A stretch of 5,121 nt of DNA, from assembly GCA_964475765.1 (NCBI GenBank), contig CAYYZH010000270.1, positions 1 through 5,121 of the forward strand, written 5' to 3'. The notes under the pieces were generated by a model, which was not told where the DNA came from, made no database searches, and saw only the letters and a list, made by a program, of their open reading frames with translations. Origin of the DNA: Thermohalobaculum sp964475765 (GTDB lineage Bacteria; Pseudomonadota; Alphaproteobacteria; Rhodobacterales; Rhodobacteraceae). Of this stretch, positions 1 through 5,121 are shown one piece after another (positions within the stretch are counted from its first letter, which is position 1; every line of letters starts with the position of its first letter). Position numbers and translations under genes: made by a program.

Positions 1-368
1 TCGATGTTGGCCGAGCCAATGAACCCCTTCATCAGCTTGTCGGCGACGTAGTAGTCCTCGGTCAGCAGCTGACCGGAGACATAAAACGCCACGCTGTCCG
101 GCCCATGTTCGTCAATGGCCTCGCGGAACTTTGAGGCGGTCAGGGCAATCGCTTCGTCCCACTCCGCCACATGCCCATCAACCTGTGGCGCGAGCAGACG
201 TCCTTCCAGATCGATCGTCTCACCAAGTGCCGAGCCCTTGGAGCAAAGCCGCCCCAGATTGGCTGGATGATCCGGGTCGCCCTTGATGGTCACGCTGTCC
301 GCGCCGGGGGTCGCCAGCACCCCACACCCGACCCCGCAATAGGGGCAGGTCGTGCAGGTCGTCGTCAC
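1..368 (-). CDS. nasA: Assimilatory nitrate reductase, molybdopterin/[4Fe-4S] catalytic subunit, N-terminal part (runs off the left edge)
   Basis: This is the beginning of a cytoplasmic Mo-bis-MGD nitrate reductase that would reduce nitrate to nitrite; about 122 residues are visible. The N-terminus carries the [4Fe-4S] motif C8-x2-C11-x3-C15 in the context CPYCGVGCGV, with the fourth ligand C42 in GRLCSKG followed by the conserved Lys44. An extra Cys5 precedes the motif. The later stretch SGQLLTEDYYVADKLMKGF is typical of NasA/NapA-type enzymes. No signal peptide precedes the cluster, which fits a cytoplasmic assimilatory enzyme and argues against periplasmic NapA. The start is a GTG at 368-366 that overlaps the nirD stop as GTGA. 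I see no in-frame ATG close upstream and no Met until after residue 100, so GTG is the best start even though no clear Shine-Dalgarno is visible. Formate dehydrogenase alpha subunits share the fold, but the NirBD neighbours and the sequence favour nitrate reductase. The catalytic domain and any C-terminal [2Fe-2S] domain lie outside the window. Confidence 0.93.
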   Translation of the reverse strand, partial: MTTTCTTCPYCGVGCGVLATPGADSVTIKGDPDHPANLGRLCSKGSALGETIDLEGRLLAPQVDGHVAEWDEAIALTASKFREAIDEHGPDSVAFYVSGQLLTEDYYVADKLMKGFIGSANI

Positions 369-724
369 GCGTCCGGCCCGGTCATGGTGGCAGGGTCGAT
401 CAGGATGCGCCCGGCCTCGACCTTCACACCGTAGGTGCGGACTTGGCCTTCGTCCGGGCCGCGAACCATCCCGGTCTCGAGCGAGATCACCCAGTTGTGC
501 AGCGGGCAGGTCACCGCGCGGTCATGGACGATGCCTTCGGACAGAGGCCCCTGTTTGTGCGGGCAAGTGTCGTCAATGGCGAAGACCTCGTCCGCGCCCG
601 TGCGAAACAGCGCAACACAGCCCGCGCGGGTGCGGATCACACGTGCGCCGCGCACCGGAATGTCGTCGAGCATCCCGATGTCGATCCACGTGGTCTCGGG
701 TGCGATCTGGCCTTGGGCGTTCAT
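365..724 (-). CDS. nirD: Nitrite reductase (NADH) small subunit, Rieske-type NirD
   Basis: This 119-residue protein is the small partner of NirB in cytoplasmic NADH-dependent reduction of nitrite to ammonium. A Rieske-like domain covers nearly the whole chain. Both halves of the [2Fe-2S] ligand set are present: C54-x-H56 (in DTCPHKQGPL) and C73-x2-H76 (in TCPLHNW). As I recall, some enterobacterial NirD proteins lack these ligands, so this copy probably binds a real cluster. The start chosen is the ATG at 724-722, which overlaps the nirB TGA as ATGA and has GGAGG seven bases upstream inside the nirB coding sequence. An upstream in-frame ATG at 763 would add 13 residues but lies inside nirB and looks less likely. 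The gene ends at 365 and overlaps the nasA GTG by four bases, so nirB, nirD and nasA appear translationally coupled. Confidence 0.95.
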   Translation of the reverse strand: MNAQGQIAPETTWIDIGMLDDIPVRGARVIRTRAGCVALFRTGADEVFAIDDTCPHKQGPLSEGIVHDRAVTCPLHNWVISLETGMVRGPDEGQVRTYGVKVEAGRILIDPATMTGPDA

Positions 725-3174
725 TCCGCGGCCTCCAGCGTCAGATCGGCCATCGGCGACCATTTTTGCGTCGTCTTGTCATCGGCACGCGCAGCCCATG
801 GATCGCTCTGGTAGATCGATTGGCTGTGCAGGAAGCGCTCGACCAGCGCCTTGCGATTGTCGAGATCCTCGACCACCCGCTCCTTGACCCAGTCGAGGCC
901 AACCTTCGCGACCCATTTATAGGGCCGATCGAGGTATTTGGCGTTCTCGCGGTAGATCTGGACGAAGGCCATGATGAGATCGAGGCACTCCTCCTCGGTC
1001 TCCGCCTTGCCCAGCATCTCCGTCTCCTTGACGTCCATGCCCGCAGCACCCGCGACGGACACCTCATAGCCACTGTCGACGCATATCACGCCGACATCCT
1101 TGCACGTCGCCTCGGCGCAGTTGCGTGGACAGCCGGAGACCGCCATCTTAACCTTGTGCGGGGTCCAACTGCCCCACATCGCCTTTTCGATTTTGATGCC
1201 GAGACCGGTAGAGTCTTGCGTGCCGAACCGGCAGTGGTCAGTCCCGACGCAGGTCTTCACGGTCCGGAGACCCTTGGCATAGGCGTGGCCGGACACCAGT
1301 CCGGCCGCATTCAGATCTGCCCACATGGCCGGCAGGTCTTCCTTACGCACGCCCAGAAGGTCGATGCGTTGCCCGCCCGTGACCTTCACCGTCGGCACGT
1401 TGAACTTGTCCGCCGCGTCCGCAATGGCGCGCAACTCGGTCGGGTTGGTGATCCCGCCCCACATGCGCGGCACGACGCTGAACGTGCCGTCTTTTTGGAT
1501 GTTCGCGTGGTTGCGCTCGTTCACGAACCGGCTTTGCGGATCATCCTGATACTCGTCCGGCCAATCCGAAAGCAGGTAGTAGTTCAGTGCCGGGCGGCAC
1601 ACGGCACACCCGCACGAGGTTTTCCAATGCCCGGCCTGCCAGACCGCAGGCATGGACTTCAATTCTTGCGACTTGATCAGGCGGCGCACGTCTTCATGCG
1701 TCAGGTCCGTGCACTTGCACATCGGCTGCGCGGCGGGCGCGGCGTATTCGTCGCCCAACGTGACGGCGAGCAGTTGCTCGACCAACCCTGTGCACGTCCC
1801 ACAGGACGACGATGCCTTGGTTTTCTGGCGCACCAGATCCAGAGTGGACGCGCCTGATGAAATTGCCGTAGTGATCTGACCCTTGCAGATGCCGTTACAA
1901 CCGCAGATCTCTGCCTCATCCGGCAAGGCTGCAACGGCCGCCATAGGGTCCAGGGGGGTGCCCCCGGCGAAGGCGGGTCCAAAGATGAGCGTCTCGCGCA
2001 TCTCGGCAATATCGGTCCCGTCCTTGAGCTGTCCAAAGAACCAGGACCCGTCCTGCGTATCGCCATACATGACGGCGCCGACGATCTTGTTCTCCTGAAT
2101 GACAAGGCGCTTGTAGACCCCGCGGGCAGCATCGCGCAGGACGATCTCCTCGCGATCCTCGGTGTCGGCAAAGTCGCCGGCAGAGAAGAGGTCGACCCCG
2201 GTCACCTTCAGCTTGGTCGACGTGAGCGAACCGGTATACGCGGCCTCCTCTCCGGACAGCGTTTTCGCGACCACCTTGGCCATCTCATAGAGCGGCGCGA
2301 CAAGACCATAGACGGTGTTGTTGTGCTCAACGCACTCCCCAACCGCGAGAATATCGGGATCGGAGGTCACCATCTGATCGTCGATATGGATGCCGCGCCC
2401 GACCGCAAGACCGGCATCGGTGGCGAGCCGCGTCTCTGGCCGGATACCGACGGCCATGACGACAATGTCGGCGTCGAAGACCCGGCCGTCCTCCATCAGG
2501 ACCGCATCGACCTTGTCCTCACCAAGGATCGCCTTGGTGGCGGCATTCAGCTCGACCTTGATCCCGCGCCCTTCGAGTTCCTGCTTCAGAAGGAACCCTG
2601 CGGCGGGATCGAGCTGGCGCTCCATCAGGTGGCCCATCAGGTGAATGACGGTCACGTCCATGCCTTGCTCGAGCAGACCGGCGGCAGCCTCGAGACCCAG
2701 GAGCCCACCACCGATCACCACAGCCTTCCGGCCGGGCTCGGCGGCGACGTCAAGCATGCGGTTGACGTCATCGAGATCGCGATAGGCCATCACACCGGCC
2801 AAATCCTTGCCCGGTACCGGAATGATGAACGGCGCGGACCCCGTCGCAATCAGCAGCTTGTCATAGGGCGTCTCATCACCTGCCGAGACCACGACCTTGC
2901 GCTTGCGATCGATCGCCGTGACCGTTGTGCCAAACCGGCAGGTCACGCCGTTCTCGCGGTACCAATCCGCACCGTGGGTGACGATCTCGTCATAGGTCTT
3001 CTCGCCCGACAGCACGGGAGACAGCATGATGCGGTTATAGTTCCCGCGCGGCTCGGACCCGAAAAGGGTGACGTCATAGGCGCCGGGATTGTCCTCGAAC
3101 AGGTGCTCCAGCGCCCTGCCCGAGGCCATGCCCGCGCCGATGACGACAAGTTTCTGGGGGCTGTTCTCACTCAT
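721..3174 (-). CDS. nirB: Nitrite reductase (NADH) large subunit, siroheme/FAD flavoprotein NirB
   Basis: This 817-residue cytoplasmic enzyme moves electrons from NADH through FAD and iron-sulfur centres to siroheme, reducing nitrite to ammonium. The length is normal for the family. Domains in order: an FAD Rossmann motif at residues 12-19 (IGAGMASG); a second nucleotide-binding motif at 154-160 (IGGGLLG) for NADH; a BFD-like [2Fe-2S] domain with C424, C426, C458 and C461; a second Cys-rich BFD-like segment with C486, C488, C521, C523 and C526; a nitrite/sulfite reductase ferredoxin-like half domain from about 560; and the siroheme-[4Fe-4S] site C642-x5-C648 and C682-x3-C686 (CVGTDHC and GCPRNC). 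Every key cysteine expected is present. The start ATG at 3174 has GGAGG five bases upstream. It follows the ATPase gene after 93 bases and overlaps nirD as ATGA. Siroheme sulfite reductases share the C-terminal fold, but the FAD/NAD half and the adjacent nirD identify NirB. Confidence 0.97.
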   Translation of the reverse strand: MSENSPQKLVVIGAGMASGRALEHLFEDNPGAYDVTLFGSEPRGNYNRIMLSPVLSGEKTYDEIVTHGADWYRENGVTCRFGTTVTAIDRKRKVVVSAGDETPYDKLLIATGSAPFIIPVPGKDLAGVMAYRDLDDVNRMLDVAAEPGRKAVVIGGGLLGLEAAAGLLEQGMDVTVIHLMGHLMERQLDPAAGFLLKQELEGRGIKVELNAATKAILGEDKVDAVLMEDGRVFDADIVVMAVGIRPETRLATDAGLAVGRGIHIDDQMVTSDPDILAVGECVEHNNTVYGLVAPLYEMAKVVAKTLSGEEAAYTGSLTSTKLKVTGVDLFSAGDFADTEDREEIVLRDAARGVYKRLVIQENKIVGAVMYGDTQDGSWFFGQLKDGTDIAEMRETLIFGPAFAGGTPLDPMAAVAALPDEAEICGCNGICKGQITTAISSGASTLDLVRQKTKASSSCGTCTGLVEQLLAVTLGDEYAAPAAQPMCKCTDLTHEDVRRLIKSQELKSMPAVWQAGHWKTSCGCAVCRPALNYYLLSDWPDEYQDDPQSRFVNERNHANIQKDGTFSVVPRMWGGITNPTELRAIADAADKFNVPTVKVTGGQRIDLLGVRKEDLPAMWADLNAAGLVSGHAYAKGLRTVKTCVGTDHCRFGTQDSTGLGIKIEKAMWGSWTPHKVKMAVSGCPRNCAEATCKDVGVICVDSGYEVSVAGAAGMDVKETEMLGKAETEEECLDLIMAFVQIYRENAKYLDRPYKWVAKVGLDWVKERVVEDLDNRKALVERFLHSQSIYQSDPWAARADDKTTQKWSPMADLTLEAAE
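732..736 (-). promoter_or_regulatory. Ribosome binding site of nirD, inside the end of nirB
   Basis: The minus strand reads GGAGG followed by CCGCGGA and ATG, a seven-base spacing to the nirD start at 724. It lies within the codons for the C-terminal LEAAE of NirB. It supports the start at 724 over the longer alternative at 763. Confidence 0.75.
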
Positions 3175-3179
3175 GGGTG

Positions 3180-3184
3180 CCTCC
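3180..3184 (-). promoter_or_regulatory. Ribosome binding site of nirB
   Basis: The minus strand reads GGAGG followed by five bases (CACCC) and the nirB ATG at 3174. This is a strong Shine-Dalgarno and fixes the nirB start. Five bases upstream lies the GGCCC/GGGCC hairpin, which could influence access to it. Confidence 0.8.
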
Positions 3185-3189
3185 GGTTT

Positions 3190-3222
3190 GGCCCTGCGGG
3201 CCCTGCTGGGGCGCTGCCCCAG
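3190..3222. repeat. Two adjacent short inverted repeats in the ATPase-nirB spacer
   Basis: On the plus strand, CTGGGGC (3206-3212) and GCCCCAG (3216-3222) form a perfect 7-base stem with a 3-base loop. GGCCC (3190-3194) and GGGCC (3198-3202) form a 5-base stem with a 3-base loop. In the transcript both would be GC-rich hairpins just ahead of the nirB ribosome binding site. No T-run follows on the minus strand, so an intrinsic terminator is unlikely; a role in mRNA stability or segmental processing between transporter and reductase genes is possible. The loops are not the hexanucleotide loops expected for a NasT (ANTAR) target. Confidence 0.6.
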
Positions 3223-3253
3223 ACCCCGAGGTATTTCCGGCCAGATGAAGGAA
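3206..3253. repeat. Possible dispersed Rhodobacterales-type intergenic element
   Basis: On the plus strand the stem-loop with GCCCCAG is followed by ACCCCGAGGTATTTCCGG and then CCAGATGAAG. From memory, this arrangement (GGGGC-n-GCCCC hairpin, ACCCCgGAGTATTT, then gccagATGAAG) occurs in many intergenic regions of Rhodobacteraceae genomes. Only one copy is present in the window, so the repeat nature is recalled and is not demonstrated here. It is the main content of the 93-base spacer between the ATPase gene and nirB. Confidence 0.45.
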
Positions 3254-3267
3254 GGGAAAGAGGGGCA

Positions 3268-4919
3268 TCAAGCGGCCTCCTTCTTGTGCGCGCCGTGCTC
3301 GTATTCCTCGAGGAAATCGAGCAGCTCCTGCCGATAGTTGTAGTAATCCGGATGCTCCAGCAGCGCACGGCGGGTCCGAGGACGCGGCAGGCCAACATCC
3401 ATGATCTTGCCGATGGTCGCATGCGGCCCGTTGGTCATCATCACGACCCGGTCAGCCAGCAAAATCGCCTCGTCGACATCGTGCGTGACGCAGATCGCCG
3501 TGACCTTCGTCCGCGACCAGACCTCCATCAGAACCTCTTGCAGCTCCCAACGGGTGAGGCTGTCGAGCATGCCGAACGGCTCATCGAGGAGCAGGAGTTT
3601 GGGCGAGAGCGCAAACGCGCGGGCGATCCCGACGCGCTGCTTCATGCCGTTGGAAAGCTCCGAGGCCGGCTTGTCCATTGCATCGGCCAGACCGACCCGT
3701 TCGAGGTAGTACTCGACCACATCCTGACGCTCGGCCTGCGCGGCATTGGGATAGACACGGTCCGCACCAATGGCGACGTTCTGCTTGGCCGTCAGCCACG
3801 GGAAAAGGGATGGTGCCTGAAAGACAACCGCCCGCTCGGGATCTGCATCGACGACGTGCTTGCCGTCGAGAACAATCGCGCCCTTGGAGATCTCGTTCAG
3901 CCCCGCCGTCATCGTCAGCACGGTCGACTTGCCACAGCCGGAGTGCCCGATCAGGCTGATGAACTCGCCCTTGTTCAGGTTCATCTCGAAGTTCTCGACC
4001 ACGGTCAGCGGGCCCTTCGGCGTCGGGTAGACCTTGTCGAGCTGGCTGAACTGAAGATACCGCTCGTCCATCTGCGTTTTGGCCGCTTCGGCATAGGCTT
4101 TCGGCTGCCCGTGGATCGGCGTTACATCGGGCAGTGTGCGCGTGCCCTCGATCTTGGCGGCGATGCCGACATCCATCAGGTATTGCGTGACCTTGGCGCG
4201 CAACTGCTTGAACATCGCATCATGGTTCATCGCGGTACGGTCGCGCGGGCGGCCAATACTGACCTCGAATTGATCGCCGAGCGTGCCGTCCGGGTTTAGT
4301 GCGATGATCCGGTCGGCGACCAGCAGCGCCTCGTCCACGTCATTGGTGATCAGGACGACCGTCTTGCGATCAGCCTCCCAGATCCGGACGATCTCGTCCT
4401 GCAGGTTGGCGCGGGTGAGCGCATCCAACGCACTGAGCGGCTCGTCCATCAGCAGGATTTCCGGGTCCATGGCTAAGGCGCGGGCCACCGCCACGCGCTG
4501 GCGCATGCCCCCACTCAGTTCCGCAGGCTTGCGGGTCGTCGCATGGCCGAGCCCCACCATCTTCACATAATGGTCGACCATCGCGGCGCGTTCGGACTTC
4601 GGCTTGCTGCCATGCACCGCATCGACGGCCAGCGCGACATTGCCCTCGACCGAGAGCCAGGGCATCAGCGAGTAGGATTGGAAGATGAGGCCGCGCTCCG
4701 GCCCCGGCCCGTCGATCTCGACCCCCTTGAAGAGCGCATTGCCAGTGTCCGGTGTCTCANNNNNNNNNNGGACTTCCCGGAGCCGGAGTATCCGACGATG
4801 GCGACGAACTCGCCCTCCTCGATGGTTAGGTCGATGCCCTGAAGCACCTCCTCGCGCGCTGTCCCAACGCCGTAGCCCTTGGAACAGCCTTTCAGTTCAA
4901 GAACACTCATCGCGCTCAC
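3268..4919 (-). CDS. Nitrate/nitrite ABC transporter ATP-binding protein with two fused ATPase domains (interrupted by an assembly gap)
   Basis: One polypeptide carries both ATPase domains of a nitrate/nitrite-type importer (NrtC/NrtD-like), on the cytoplasmic face of the membrane. Numbering assumes a repaired length of 555. Domain 1: Walker A at 43-50 (GYSGSGKS), Q-loop Q86, signature LSGGM at 140-144, Walker B D164 with catalytic E165, D-loop SALD at 168-171, and Asn198 where the H-loop His is expected (ITNDVDEA). A linker spans roughly 205-290. Domain 2: Walker A at 330-337 (GHSGCGKS), Q373, signature LSNGM at 427-431, Walker B D451/E452, and His485 intact (VTHDVDEA). Unlike cyanobacterial NrtC, the fusion partner is a second ATPase, not a binding-protein-like domain. 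Ten Ns after the first Walker A break the frame; the visible 3' part is open from 4759 to 3268. The start used is the GTG at 4919, overlapping the permease stop as GTGA. An in-frame ATG at 4910 with GGTGAG four bases upstream is a real alternative. Confidence 0.92.
4760..4769. other. Assembly gap (10 Ns) inside the ATPase gene
   Basis: Ten ambiguous bases follow the codon for the last Ser of the first Walker A motif. Upstream reading ends in frame at 4770. The downstream correct frame (…ETPDTG…GLIFQSYSL) starts with a codon whose last base is at 4759, so the missing length must be 2 modulo 3, whereas ten is 1 modulo 3. Aligned with domain 2, where nine residues separate the Walker A from the NEISKG segment matching ETPDTG, nine codons are expected. 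That means about 26 missing bases. The Ns are therefore a placeholder and do not measure the gap. Confidence 0.95.
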
Positions 4920-5121
4920 CGATTGTTCGTGAAGGTGAACATCGACTGGATCGCGTACATCATCCGATCCAGCATGAAGCCGATGATCCCGATGGTGAAC
5001 ACCGCCACCATGATCTTGGCGAGCGACTGCGAGGAGCCGTTCTGGAACTCGTCCCAGACGAACTTCCCGAGACCGGGATTCTGCGCCAGCATCTCGGCGG
5101 CGATCAGCACCATCCAGCCCA
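4916..5121 (-). CDS. nrtB: Nitrate/nitrite ABC transporter permease, C-terminal part (enters from the right edge)
   Basis: The last 68 or so residues of a binding-protein-dependent transport permease are visible. The segment GWMVLIAAEMLAQNPGLG and the following DEFQNGSSQSLAKI stretch are typical of the NrtB/SsuC/TauC permease family, and a final hydrophobic membrane helix follows (IMVAVFTIGIIGFMLDRMMY). The protein would form the transmembrane channel, probably as a homodimer, driven by the fused ATPase encoded next. The stop codon at 4918-4916 overlaps the ATPase GTG as GTGA. Membership in the nitrate branch, as opposed to sulfonate or taurine import, is inferred from the downstream nirB, nirD and nasA genes. 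The start, the EAA loop and the other helices lie outside the window. Confidence 0.9.
   Translation of the reverse strand, partial: GWMVLIAAEMLAQNPGLGKFVWDEFQNGSSQSLAKIMVAVFTIGIIGFMLDRMMYAIQSMFTFTNNR

Noticed and set aside
725..763. Thirteen-residue N-terminal extension of NirD
   Set aside because: It would lie within nirB. The ATG at 724 has a well-spaced GGAGG and the usual ATGA overlap.
352..1857. Long plus-strand open frame of 501 codons opposite nirB and nirD
   Set aside because: It is antisense to genes with unmistakable NirB and NirD motifs. Its translation is Arg/Pro/His-rich with no recognisable motif, as expected for a mirror frame in high-GC coding DNA.
3206..3222. Perfect GC-rich stem-loop considered as an intrinsic terminator after the ATPase gene
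   Set aside because: No T-run follows on the minus strand, and on the plus strand only a short TTT is found well beyond the stem. No plus-strand gene ends here.
3175..3267. NasT (ANTAR) antitermination leader with paired hairpins
   Set aside because: There are two hairpins, but both have 3-base loops where the hexaloops with conserved A and G of ANTAR targets are expected, and no terminator follows. Such a leader would more likely lie ahead of the first gene of the operon, outside the window.
2323..4299. Plus-strand open frame of 658 codons opposite nirB, the spacer and the ATPase gene
   Set aside because: Its length is striking and it crosses a gene boundary, but the composition is that of a codon-bias shadow (many His, Arg, Asp, Leu, no domains). 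The minus-strand genes explain the sequence fully.
3268..4665. Separate 465-residue ATPase gene starting at the Met at 4665
   Set aside because: The same frame is open upstream to the gap and encodes normal ATPase sequence (ETPDTG…GLIFQSYSL) immediately before this Met, so the Met is internal.
4665..4919. Short truncated ATPase gene ending at 4665
   Set aside because: The sequence after the Ns in that frame is a wrong-frame artefact of the placeholder gap length. The real continuation is the frame that runs on to 3268.

Overview
The window looks like part of an assimilatory nitrate/nitrite operon from a high-GC alphaproteobacterium, most likely a member of the Rhodobacterales. The basis is the high GC content, the recognisable protein families, and an intergenic sequence of a style I remember as common in Rhodobacteraceae. 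That placement is inference; no search was run. All recognised genes lie on the minus strand, so transcription runs from the right edge to the left edge.

Reading in the direction of transcription, the window holds five genes. They are the C-terminal end of an NrtB-type ABC permease (5121 to 4916), a fused double ATP-binding subunit of the same nitrate/nitrite importer (4919 to 3268), the large NADH-dependent siroheme nitrite reductase subunit NirB (3174 to 721), the small Rieske-type subunit NirD (724 to 365), and the N-terminus of a molybdenum assimilatory nitrate reductase of the NasA type (368 to beyond the left edge). The first two belong to a cytoplasmic-membrane importer. NasA would reduce nitrate to nitrite, and NirB/NirD would reduce nitrite to ammonium, all in the cytoplasm. 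A periplasmic binding protein (nrtA type) is expected just beyond the right edge and the rest of nasA beyond the left edge.

The genes are tightly packed. Three junctions are 4-base start/stop overlaps: GTGA between permease and ATPase, ATGA between nirB and nirD, and GTGA between nirD and nasA. The only spacer is 93 bases between the ATPase gene and nirB. It holds two tight inverted repeats and what looks like a dispersed Rhodobacterales intergenic element. No stretch longer than 300 bases lacks a gene. No promoter, tRNA, rRNA, CRISPR array or insertion sequence was seen.

A run of ten Ns (4760-4769) breaks the ATPase gene directly after its first Walker A motif. The frames on the two sides fit only if the missing length is 2 modulo 3. 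Alignment with the second ATPase domain of the same protein predicts about 26 missing bases, so the apparent frameshift is an assembly artefact and the intact protein should have 555 residues.

The pathway itself is well known. Points worth a second look are the asymmetric ATPase domains (Asn in place of the H-loop His in domain 1), NirD with a complete Rieske ligand set beside nasA, and a small ribosome-binding-site-equipped reading frame that bridges the only intergenic spacer.
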